In this document: in pieces, positions 1-5,724 of the stretch
Numbering within the stretch: position 1 is the first letter of the stretch
Layout of the letters: each line of letters begins with the position of its first letter
Source: Oligoflexales bacterium
GTDB taxonomy: Bacteria > Bdellovibrionota_B > Oligoflexia > Oligoflexales > CACXFL01
Direction: 5' to 3'
Assembly (NCBI GenBank): GCA_028282865.1
Contig: JANQHA010000664.1
Location: 1 to 5,868 of the forward strand
Length of the DNA: 5,868 nucleotides
Notes under the pieces: model-generated
Databases searched by the model: none
Seen by the model: the letters and a program-made list of their open reading frames with translations, nothing else
Told to the model about the DNA's origin: nothing
Position numbers and translations under genes: made by a program

Positions 1-450
1 GTCGTCGACTTCAAGGCATGCGACCCGACGAAGTTGCAAATTCTCACCGATAGTAGCTATCAATGCCGTAAGAGTTTCAGAGACGCTCTTACCACCAGCC
101 ATAGGAATATTACCGAGTTCCTGAATGTTGGTGACCTTGTTATCTAGTGCCAGCTTCGCTGCGTCATTAACAAACTGTTTAAAGTCTTCGTTCTTGCTAA
201 CAAAGTCGGTCTCACAGTTTACCTCTAAAACAACACCCGCCGTTTTATCTGCATTAAGCAACACCCCGACCAAGCCTTCGGCGGTCACCCGGCCAGCTTT
301 TTTTTGCGCCCTAGACATGCCGCGCTCGCGAAGCCAAAGAATCGCCTTCTCCATCTCGCCATTGGTTTCGCTCAAGGCTTTCTTGCATTCCATCATGCCA
401 ACGCCAGTTTTTTCGCGTAGCTCTTTCACCTGCCCTGCAGTGATAGCCAT
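1..450 (-). CDS. tsf: Elongation factor Ts, N-terminal 150 residues (runs off left edge)
   Basis: EF-Ts is the cytoplasmic nucleotide-exchange factor that releases GDP from EF-Tu so that it can reload with GTP. The frame is open from the ATG at 448-450 to the window edge, so the C-terminal part is missing. Residues 1-55 form the UBA-like N-terminal domain (MAITAGQVKELREKTGVGMM, then ECKKAL). Residues 79-84 carry the hallmark CETDFV motif, whose Asp-Phe pair in the E. coli factor inserts near the EF-Tu nucleotide site. The start is set by a strong SD, AGGAGG, 6 bases upstream, and it begins exactly where the family begins. It lies 33 bases behind rpsB on the same strand, the classical rpsB-tsf operon, and is presumably co-transcribed from the rpsB promoter. 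No promoter is visible in the gap. Nothing unusual is seen in the visible part. Confidence 0.97.
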   Translation of the reverse strand, partial: MAITAGQVKELREKTGVGMMECKKALSETNGEMEKAILWLRERGMSRAQKKAGRVTAEGLVGVLLNADKTAGVVLEVNCETDFVSKNEDFKQFVNDAAKLALDNKVTNIQELGNIPMAGGKSVSETLTALIATIGENLQLRRVACLEVDD

Positions 451-483
451 ATTTGACCTCCTAAAATGTATAAATATTTTTTG

Positions 484-1263
484 TTATTTTTTTGTTTCGA
501 CTTCTACAGAATGACCCGTTTCATCCTTAAAAGTACCTTCTTTTACCTTTGTTTCTTCGCTTTCGTCATAAGACTTGCGCCTGCTTTTACCTGCCAAACA
601 GGCATCAGCAGCTGTCGAAACAAAAAGCTTAAGAGCCTTTAAGCTATCATCATTACCTGGAATCGGAAAATCGATATCAGTCGGATCACAGTTAGTATCT
701 GTTACTGCCACGATAGGAATTCCGAGTCGACGGGCTTCTTTCACCGCAATCTGTTCTTTGTGCGCGTCTACCACAAACACCGCTTTGGGAGTTCCCGGCA
801 TATTTTTAATACCACCTAAGTTTTCATTCAACTTTTCGGTCTCACGCTGAAACCCTAATGCTTCCTTTTTTGTAAGCTTTTGCAAAGTGCCGTCCGTGCA
901 CATCTTTTCATAACGCTTTAACCGATGAATGCTTTGGCGGATAGTTGGCAGATTGGTGAGCGTACCACCCAGCCAGCGGTGATTCATATAAAACATCCCT
1001 GCACGATCAGCTTGCTCAGCAACCAAGTCTCGCGCCAGGCGTTTCGTTCCAACAAAGAGAACATGACCGCCACGAGAAGTTACTTCCTCAAGAAAGTCAC
1101 AGGCCTTTTTAAACATTTTTACTGTTTTTTGCAGATCGATGATGTGAATACCGTTGCGAGAATCAAAAATGTAAGGCTTCATCTTTGGATTCCAGCGTCT
1201 AGTTTGGTGCCCGTAATGGACCCCTGCTTCTAATAATTCGCGCATGTTAATGTTTACTGCCAT
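484..1263 (-). CDS. rpsB: 30S ribosomal protein S2
   Basis: S2 is a 30S subunit protein that joins late in assembly and is needed for S1 binding. The 259-residue product has the full family pattern: VHYGHQTRRWNPKM at residues 15-28, NHRWLGGTLTN at 94-104, PGTPKAVFVVD at 156-166, and the conserved block PIVAVTDTNCDPTDIDFPIPG at 183-203. After about residue 226 comes a tail of roughly 34 charged residues (KSRRKSYDESEETKVKEG and onward). This makes it somewhat longer than E. coli S2 (241 residues); such tails vary within the family. The ATG at 1261-1263 has SD AGGAG six bases upstream; an internal Met at residue 7 has no such support. It is the first gene of the rpsB-tsf operon. The leader has structures that could support S2 autoregulation (separate entry). 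Confidence 0.98.
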   Translation of the reverse strand: MAVNINMRELLEAGVHYGHQTRRWNPKMKPYIFDSRNGIHIIDLQKTVKMFKKACDFLEEVTSRGGHVLFVGTKRLARDLVAEQADRAGMFYMNHRWLGGTLTNLPTIRQSIHRLKRYEKMCTDGTLQKLTKKEALGFQRETEKLNENLGGIKNMPGTPKAVFVVDAHKEQIAVKEARRLGIPIVAVTDTNCDPTDIDFPIPGNDDSLKALKLFVSTAADACLAGKSRRKSYDESEETKVKEGTFKDETGHSVEVETKK

Positions 1264-1405
1264 TTTCTTCTCCTACGAAGGTTAAACTTCGGAAGTTCGT
1301 TTTGTTAGCGGCTAAACTAACAGCGGCATGCATAATCACCTTCGCCTACGAACAACCTGTTTGATTTAGAAATCCTAGCTACAAAGCAGCCAAAATACCC
1401 TTAAA
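1264..1405 (-). promoter_or_regulatory. rpsB 5' leader with competing hairpins around the SD
   Basis: On the rpsB strand, several short inverted repeats lie just before the start codon and share bases. Hairpin 1 pairs CTTC with GAAG (1277-1280 with 1267-1270) and encloses or covers the SD. Hairpin 2 pairs CGAAG with CTTCG (1287-1291 with 1276-1280). Hairpin 3 pairs AACTT with AAGTT around CCG (1285-1297). Hairpins 1 and 2 compete for 1277-1280, and hairpins 2 and 3 compete for 1287-1289. Further upstream, TGTTAG pairs with CTAACA (1317-1322 with 1303-1308). At 1339-1352, TTCGTAGGCGAAGG closely copies TTCGTAGGAGAAGA at the SD itself (1266-1279). In E. coli the rpsB-tsf leader is a target of S2 autoregulation. 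I cannot match this leader to that motif base by base, so the regulatory role is inferred. Confidence 0.5.
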
Positions 1406-1412
1406 GGCAGAT

Positions 1413-1441
1413 AAGCTAACAAATTTAATGAACAGTGTCAC
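1413..1441 (-). promoter_or_regulatory. Possible rpsB-tsf promoter
   Basis: On the minus strand, GTGACA (1436-1441, five of six matches to the -35 consensus) is followed after 17 bases by TAGCTT (1413-1418, three of six matches to -10). Transcription would start near 1405, giving a leader of about 140 bases, a plausible length for a regulated ribosomal protein leader. The -10 is weak. I saw no better-spaced pair between here and the divergent gene, so this is a tentative call. Confidence 0.3.
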
Positions 1442-1484
1442 GATGAATATAGTTATCTTGCCATAAAACAACAGTCTGAAATCA

Positions 1485-1541
1485 CTTGGCTATCAAGGAG
1501 ATCTTGCCAAACAAACAGTTTGGCCGCTTGGACAAACCAAG
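1485..1541. repeat. Cluster of TTGG/CCAA inverted repeats in the divergent intergenic region
   Basis: Two perfect inverted repeats lie back to back: GCCAAAC-AAACA-GTTTGGC (1506-1524, 7-base arms) and CTTGG-ACAAA-CCAAG (1527-1541, 5-base arms). A further CTTGGC half-site at 1485-1490 faces TGCCAA at 1505-1510. The word ATCTTGCCA also occurs twice, at 1455-1463 and 1501-1509. No T-run follows either hairpin on either strand, so they do not look like terminators. Their place between two divergent genes suggests operator sites or nucleoid-protein sites, but no known consensus is recognised. This entry, the rpsB leader, the possible rpsB promoter and the AT-rich start region together account for most of the gene-free stretch 1264-1610. 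Confidence 0.45.
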
Positions 1542-1565
1542 ATAAAAAACAAATAATTTCAAGAA

Positions 1566-1606
1566 AAATACCGATATATATACAGATAAATACCGTTTTG
1601 TAGGGA
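1566..1606 (+). promoter_or_regulatory. AT-rich start region of the GYF gene with a repeated AAATACCG word and SD
   Basis: AAATACCG occurs at 1566-1573 and again at 1588-1595, 22 bases apart (about two helical turns), flanking an alternating TA tract (1574-1582). TATATA (1577-1582) and GATAAA (1585-1590) are possible -10 elements, but neither has a convincing -35 at normal distance. The paired repeats could be an operator or activator site, which would fit a promoter lacking a good -35. SD AGGG (1602-1605) precedes the ATG at 1611 by 5 bases. Confidence 0.3.
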
Positions 1607-1610
1607 ATCA

Positions 1611-2927
1611 ATGACAGACTTGTGGAACATCGTCACCAGTGATGGAGCCGAGCTTGGGCCTATGAGCCCGCTTGAGATTCGTGACGCCATGAGGGAGGGG
1701 CGCATCGATCCGTTTGATCAAGTATGCCGGGCCGGCTCGAAAGTTATGCGCGATCTGGTCGAAGTCGACGAGATTTTTGCTGCTGCCGAGGGAGTTTCGA
1801 AAAAAAAGAGTGACTCCATCTATGATGAGCCAGAAGAGGAAGCCAGCGAACCCAATAAAAAACACCAATCAACCGTGATTTCAAAGAGCACGCCAAAGGC
1901 TAAACCCAAAACATCATCGGCGACAAAAATTGTTAGTCCTAAGAAGCCTGACGTCGAGAAGCCGAGGGCACCAATCAGCAAACGCGATAAAAAACGGTTC
2001 CATGTAACAAATAAACGAGGGCAGAGCCTAGGGCCGCTGAGCCCAGCAGAGATCCAGTCGTTGTTTTATCGTGGCGTTTTAACCAAAAATGTAAAAGTTC
2101 AGAAAGACAACACAGCAAAAAAAATCCCGATTCAGCAGTTTATATCTGCATATGTGGGAGCAAAAGCGAAGCATTTTAAATCTGAGCACACTAAACTAGG
2201 CCTAAGAGCTGGCGGTAATAAATGGCGCTACCCCAACTCGCAAGTCATGGAACAGCTAAAAAGAACCGCTATACACAACATCCGCAGCGGTAAGAATAGT
2301 AACTACCTAATAGCCATTGCGATCGTCGCCACAGTGGTTCTTGGCTATTTTGCGCTAGATCAATTATTTCCTAAAAAGCCTTTGGCGAGCAGCTCAATCA
2401 AATCTCAAGCAGTAGTCATCGATATTCAAAAAAAGATCGCCCCACCGAAGAACGTCGGCAAAAAAACTGAGGCGAAAAAACTAAAACACGGAAAACCTAA
2501 AACCAAAAAAGCCAAAGCGTCAGCCAAACCCCGCAAACGAAAGGTGCTAACTAAAAAGACCAGAAACCGTTCCCGACGTAAAACGAGAAATATGACCTAT
2601 AGCGCCCCGGTTAGAAAGCCGGTACCCCCCTACTACCAAAAAAGAAAAAAACTCGCCGCCCGCCGGGCGCCACCAAACCCCTACGAAGCCCGGGTAGGAG
2701 GAATTGTAACTATTAGCAAGGCAAAGTACAGCCTAGCGACTCTTGTAAAATGCCAATTAAAATGCGAGCTTCCATTCATTGACTCCGGCCGCAGACGGAT
2801 AACCGGTGTTTTCTTCAAAGCTCAGTACGAAAAAGCTTTGCGGCAAAAGAAGGGGACAGCCATTATCACCGGCCGCCTAGAAAAAAAGTCGGGAAAATAC
2901 CGAATATACCTCCAAGGTGTCCGCTAA
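1611..2927 (+). CDS. Membrane-anchored protein with two GYF_2-like domains, function unknown
   Basis: The 438-residue product is built from five parts. (1) Residues 4-56 form a GYF_2/DUF4339-like module: Trp5, then GAELGPMSPLEIRDAMREG followed by a hydrophobic LVEVDEIF end. (2) Residues 57-127 are a charged, low-complexity linker. (3) Residues 129-180 are a second GYF_2-like module (GQSLGPLSPAEIQSLFYRG) that lacks the leading Trp. (4) About 231-253 is one membrane helix (NYLIAIAIVATVVLGYFALD). (5) Residues 275-355 are extremely Lys/Arg/Pro-rich, followed by a compact beta-looking domain at 360-438 with Cys381 and Cys385, ending ITGRLEKKSGKYRIYLQGV. GYF-type modules generally bind proline-rich peptides; partners here are unknown. 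I see no signal peptide, so I infer cytoplasmic GYF modules and a C-terminal part across the membrane, though flanking charges do not settle topology. The C-terminal part weakly recalls an OB-fold. SD AGGG precedes the ATG; it is a single-gene unit closed by a terminator. It contains a dnaX-like slippery site (separate entry). Confidence 0.85.
   Translation: MTDLWNIVTSDGAELGPMSPLEIRDAMREGRIDPFDQVCRAGSKVMRDLVEVDEIFAAAEGVSKKKSDSIYDEPEEEASEPNKKHQSTVISKSTPKAKPKTSSATKIVSPKKPDVEKPRAPISKRDKKRFHVTNKRGQSLGPLSPAEIQSLFYRGVLTKNVKVQKDNTAKKIPIQQFISAYVGAKAKHFKSEHTKLGLRAGGNKWRYPNSQVMEQLKRTAIHNIRSGKNSNYLIAIAIVATVVLGYFALDQLFPKKPLASSSIKSQAVVIDIQKKIAPPKNVGKKTEAKKLKHGKPKTKKAKASAKPRKRKVLTKKTRNRSRRKTRNMTYSAPVRKPVPPYYQKRKKLAARRAPPNPYEARVGGIVTISKAKYSLATLVKCQLKCELPFIDSGRRRITGVFFKAQYEKALRQKKGTAIITGRLEKKSGKYRIYLQGVR
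1789..1813 (+). other. Candidate -1 programmed frameshift signal inside the GYF gene
   Basis: Codons 64-66 read AAA AAA AAG and contain the slippery heptamer A AAA AAG (1802-1808) in the correct phase. It is followed directly by AGTGA, so a ribosome slipping back one base would add Glu and stop at TGA 1811-1813. An SD-like AGGGAG (1789-1794) lies 7 bases upstream. E. coli dnaX, as I recall it, uses the same heptamer, the same following AGTGA giving Glu-stop, and an AGGGAG about 10 bases upstream. Here the short product would be about 67 residues: the first GYF module alone. No strong downstream stem-loop is seen, only a weak CATC/GATG hairpin. Other A AAA AAG heptamers occur later in this Lys-rich gene (for example 2429-2435) without these extras. 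Confidence 0.35.
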
Positions 2928-3014
2928 ACCTACCGAAATTCGGCTCGGAGACAAGATTTAGGTCACTGCTAAAGCCCTTGTGGCAGACGACCATACGCCA
3001 ATATGCTAAAATGC

Positions 3015-3044
3015 CTCCTGCCTTGCCGCAAGTAGGAGCTTTTT
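3015..3044 (+). terminator. Rho-independent terminator after the GYF gene
   Basis: A two-part hairpin forms from CTCCT (3015-3019) pairing with AGGAG (3034-3038) and CTTG (3022-3025) pairing with CAAG (3029-3032) around a CCG loop, with a small 2x1 internal loop. TTTTT (3040-3044) follows one base after the stem. It lies 88 bases past the stop at 2925-2927 and upstream of the rpmF promoter, so it would insulate the two units. The stem is interrupted and the T-run short, so termination may be partial. I see no other element between the stop codon and this hairpin. Confidence 0.6.
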
Positions 3045-3086
3045 GACTTGATCAAGGCATGAAATTTCAAACGCGAGTGGTATACC

Positions 3087-3115
3087 TTGACCCAAGGCGA
3101 CATAAAAGTTATATC
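3087..3115 (+). promoter_or_regulatory. Promoter of rpmF-fabD
   Basis: TTGACC (3087-3092, five of six matches) and TATATC (3110-3115, four of six) are separated by 17 bases, putting the transcript start near 3122 and leaving a leader of about 35 bases. The -35 lies inside the inverted repeat CCTTG-ACC-CAAGG (3085-3097) and just after the palindrome GGTATACC (3079-3086). The related palindrome CTTGATCAAG sits upstream at 3047-3056. These could be operator sequences, but no known fatty-acid regulator box is recognised. Confidence 0.55.
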
Positions 3116-3158
3116 AACAGTTTACTGTGGAACTATATAATTCAGGAGTAGTCCCAAA

Positions 3159-3383
3159 ATGCCAGTACCTAAGTTTAGAACGTCCAGATCTAAAAGAGAT
3201 ATGAGACGCTCGCATCATGCCTTAAAGCTCAAAAGTAATTCACAGTGCCCAAACTGTGGTTCAGTCAAGCATCCACACGCTGTTTGTGGCTCTTGCGGAT
3301 ACTACCGTGGTAAGCAGGTTATGGAACCAACTCAATCTAGTTTTGAGGTTGGCGATTCGTTTGAGCCAACTGCTGAGGCGTAG
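3159..3383 (+). CDS. rpmF: 50S ribosomal protein L32
   Basis: L32 is a small zinc-ribbon protein of the 50S subunit. The 74-residue product opens with the family N-terminus (MPVPKFRTSRSKRDMRRSHH). It has the metal-binding pairs Cys30-x2-Cys33 (CPNC) and Cys43-x2-Cys46 (CGSC) followed by GYYRGKQV, so it is of the zinc-binding C+ type, not the cysteine-free paralogue. A tail of about 20 acidic and polar residues after position 55 makes it slightly longer than the usual 56-60. SD AGGAG (3144-3148) lies 10 bases before the ATG, a little far but the only candidate. fabD follows after 6 bases. An rpmF/fatty-acid-gene pairing is widely conserved, but plsX and fabH, often found between them, are missing. 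Confidence 0.97.
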   Translation: MPVPKFRTSRSKRDMRRSHHALKLKSNSQCPNCGSVKHPHAVCGSCGYYRGKQVMEPTQSSFEVGDSFEPTAEA

Positions 3384-3389
3384 CTGAAA

Positions 3390-4319
3390 GTGACAAAAAT
3401 CTTAGCGATGTTTCCTGGCCAAGGTTCCCAGCATGTTGGAATGGGCAAGGACCTTGTTGAGCATTTTCCAGCCTCCAAGCAGGTATTTGAAGAAGCCTCA
3501 GATAGCACAAAAATCGACATCCTAAAATTATGCCATGATGGCCCAGAATCTGAACTAATGCTCACCGCTAACACCCAGCCGTGCATATTGACCGTCAGTG
3601 TTGCTATTTGGCGTGTGCTCAAGGCAGAAACAGATATAAAACCGATTGCATTTGCCGGACACAGCCTAGGCGAATTTTCAGCTTTGGTCGCCAGTGAGAA
3701 GTTAGATTTTTCGCGCGCCTGCTTTCTGGTTCGAAAAAGAGGTGAGGCTATGCAGGAAGCCGTTCCAGCAGGGATCGGTGGTATGGCAGCAATATTAAAC
3801 TTAGATGCAGAAATCCTAGAGAACCTCTGTGAAGATATTAGTTCTAGCGAGCAGTCAGTTCAGATAGCAAACTATAACTCAAAGCAGCAGCTAGTGGTTG
3901 CCGGACATCAAACTGCAATCGAGCAACTCTGCACCAAACTAAGTGCTGACAAAGTTAGATACGTTCAGCTTCCAGTCAGCGCACCGTTCCACTCAAGTTT
4001 GATGGGAAAAGCTCGAGAGGCTATGACTCCACTTCTTGAGGAGACTGTTATCAATAAAAACCAGCATAAGATCATAGCTAACCTGACCGGTGCCTCTATT
4101 GCCGAAGATTACGACTACTCGTACCTAACCAAACAGATTGATCACCCAGTGCTTTGGACGCAAACTATGGCTTGCTCACAAGAGCTCGGCTGCGACAGCT
4201 ATATTGAAACTGGGCCTGGAAAGGTGCTTTTTGGTTTAGCTCGCCGGGCCGTTCCTAAAGGAACAAGGCTGCACACTACAGTCGATATCAAAAAAACTAT
4301 CAGCGACTTAAACTCTTAG
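3390..4319 (+). CDS. fabD: Malonyl-CoA:ACP transacylase (FabD)
   Basis: FabD moves malonyl groups from CoA to the phosphopantetheine arm of acyl carrier protein, supplying the elongation unit of type II fatty-acid synthesis in the cytoplasm. The 309-residue length equals that of E. coli FabD, and the catalytic residues fall at the same numbers: GQGSQ at 10-14, nucleophile Ser92 in GHSLGE, Arg117 in KRGEAMQ, and His201 in SAPFHSS. Gln249 is the likely oxyanion or contact Gln. The ETGPGKVL block at 273-280 is also typical. The start is GTG (3390-3392); it matches the usual MTKI N-terminus. It lies only 6 bases past the rpmF stop, with a weak GAGG 11 bases upstream, so translation is probably coupled to rpmF. 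No fabG or acpP follows; instead the 3' end overlaps a convergent transporter gene by 20 bases. Confidence 0.97.
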   Translation: MTKILAMFPGQGSQHVGMGKDLVEHFPASKQVFEEASDSTKIDILKLCHDGPESELMLTANTQPCILTVSVAIWRVLKAETDIKPIAFAGHSLGEFSALVASEKLDFSRACFLVRKRGEAMQEAVPAGIGGMAAILNLDAEILENLCEDISSSEQSVQIANYNSKQQLVVAGHQTAIEQLCTKLSADKVRYVQLPVSAPFHSSLMGKAREAMTPLLEETVINKNQHKIIANLTGASIAEDYDYSYLTKQIDHPVLWTQTMACSQELGCDSYIETGPGKVLFGLARRAVPKGTRLHTTVDIKKTISDLNS

Positions 4320-5724
4320 AATGCCCATTTCCCTCGATAAAATTCCCTAAAGCAAGCACCAATGCTGACGTCACAACGCCAATGTAGAGATCATCGACCT
4401 CCGCCCAAAAGCCGGTATGTGTGGAAAACCTCCAGTAGGTAATGCCAGCTGCTGCCACTAATACTGCGCAAGAAAACACTCTATCACTAATTTTCCCAGG
4501 AAAAGCATAGCCCACCATGACAGGAAACAACAAACAACCGGCGCTATAAGATCCCAAGGTTTTCCACACCGACTTAATCGAGCCTTCAAAGCAAAGTGCC
4601 ATTGTCACCGCAATCAAACCAGTAAACAAAATACTAATTTTCTGAAGTAAGAGGTTGTGCTTAAACTTCTTAGGCACGAAATCATAACTAAGAGTATTAG
4701 CAGCTATAAAATTATATGAGTCAATCGTCGATAAAACTGTCGCTAAAATCCCAGCCAAAAAAAAGCCCTTCAAGCCCGCTGGTAAGATTTGAATTGCATA
4801 GGCTAAATAAGCTTCATTAGCCTTAGCCTCAGGAATCACAGCTGCAGCATACATTCCGCCAAGAGTCGTACAGATATCAAAAACAAACCAAACCCCGGTC
4901 GCAGCAAAAATACCAAACTTTGCGGTTTTGTCATCCTTTGCGGCAAAACACCTTTGGTAAAAGTTTGGATCCACTAATGTACTTAATGCAATAAGACCCC
5001 AGACAAGTAAAGTCGATACCGAATGACCACCTGTAATGTCAAAGTATCTTGGCTCTAACCTCTCCTGTAGAAAGCCCACCCCACCAAAGTCAAAAAAAGA
5101 AAAAATCAGAACCAATAAAACCGATGAGCACATTACAAAAAACTGCACTAAATCCGAAAACACGACAGCTCTAAATCCGCCTATTAACGAATAAAGACAA
5201 ACAAAACCAGTTCCCAACACAGTACCCACAGCCAAACTGCAGCCAAACGCAGCCTTGCACAACAGGCCAATACTTATGACATAAACAATAGGCACGACAT
5301 TAAAGAAGTTAAATACCGCAGCAATCTTTTGAGACCTTGGGCCGAAGTTTGTGCCAATCAACTCGGGCAAAGTTACCGCCTCTGAGGCCTTAACTTTTTT
5401 CACTAAATACAATGCAAAAATAATATAAGTTAGATACCAAAAAAAACCTTGAGTCACGAAGTTATATATCCCGTATTTAAAAGACATTTCGGTAACTCCG
5501 AAAATCCCCCCATACCAGGTAGCTACAAGCGTCGCGATAAACATAGGCAGCGTCAAAGCCCGTCCCATTAGCATATAGTCAAGAAAACCATTCTTCTCAC
5601 TTTTTCGACTAGCTACCACCCCATAAATAACAGCTAAAAAGGTTAGTGCTAAGATGGCAAAGAAAACAAGATAATCAACGTAACTTAGGTAATTTAATAG
5701 ATTAATCGAAGGTGTGAACTTCAA
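4300..5724 (-). CDS. Sodium:solute symporter family protein, probable thiamine or thiamine-precursor importer
   Basis: The 474-residue hydrophobic protein belongs to the SSS (PutP/PanF/SGLT) family of inner-membrane Na+-coupled importers. I count about 12-13 helices. Family landmarks in order: a first helix at about 17-38 followed by SRKSEKNGFLDYMLMGRAL (to 57); the signature YSLIGGFRAVVFSDLVQFFVM at 178-198; DPNFYQRCFAAKD at 252-264; and the Na2-site helix ILATVLSTIDS at 326-336, where Ser332 and Thr333 would be the sodium ligands. Substrate cannot be read from the protein. The upstream TPP riboswitch implies thiamine, HMP or another precursor; I recall predicted SSS-type thiamine transporters called ThiV, so I leave the symbol blank. 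The start is TTG (5722-5724), with SD AAAGGAG 6 bases upstream inside the riboswitch; the next in-frame Met is residue 51, too late. The stop TGA is followed by TAG and a T7 run, without a hairpin. Confidence 0.93.
   Translation of the reverse strand: MKFTPSINLLNYLSYVDYLVFFAILALTFLAVIYGVVASRKSEKNGFLDYMLMGRALTLPMFIATLVATWYGGIFGVTEMSFKYGIYNFVTQGFFWYLTYIIFALYLVKKVKASEAVTLPELIGTNFGPRSQKIAAVFNFFNVVPIVYVISIGLLCKAAFGCSLAVGTVLGTGFVCLYSLIGGFRAVVFSDLVQFFVMCSSVLLVLIFSFFDFGGVGFLQERLEPRYFDITGGHSVSTLLVWGLIALSTLVDPNFYQRCFAAKDDKTAKFGIFAATGVWFVFDICTTLGGMYAAAVIPEAKANEAYLAYAIQILPAGLKGFFLAGILATVLSTIDSYNFIAANTLSYDFVPKKFKHNLLLQKISILFTGLIAVTMALCFEGSIKSVWKTLGSYSAGCLLFPVMVGYAFPGKISDRVFSCAVLVAAAGITYWRFSTHTGFWAEVDDLYIGVVTSALVLALGNFIEGNGHSKSLSR

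Noticed and set aside
125..1233. Plus-strand open frames at 125-514, 575-850 and 925-1233
   Set aside because: They lie opposite tsf and rpsB, whose minus-strand products match well-known families over their whole length; the plus-strand translations resemble no protein and lack good SDs.
1506..1541. Intergenic inverted repeats as bidirectional terminators or a CRISPR fragment
   Set aside because: Neither is followed by a T-run, both lie between divergent gene starts, and there are only two non-identical units with no regular spacers.
1608..1868. Minus-strand open frame opposite the start of the GYF gene
   Set aside because: The plus-strand frame has recognisable GYF-like motifs and an SD; the antisense frame has neither.
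2429..2435. Second A AAA AAG heptamer in the GYF gene as a frameshift site
   Set aside because: It has no nearby SD-like sequence, and the -1 frame runs on for more than ten codons before stopping; it looks like ordinary Lys codons.
3114..3141. TCAACA-16-TATAAT as an alternative rpmF promoter
   Set aside because: The -10 is perfect, but transcription would start near 3148 and lose the SD at 3144-3148; the pair at 3087-3115 gives a workable leader.
3332..3622. Minus-strand open frame across the rpmF-fabD junction
   Set aside because: It is antisense to two clear family members and has no supporting signal.
4251..4264. Perfect inverted repeat GTTCC-TAAA-GGAAC near the fabD end as a terminator
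   Set aside because: It is inside fabD coding sequence, and no T-run follows it on either strand; the nearby T7 run lies before the hairpin on the minus strand, so the order is wrong.
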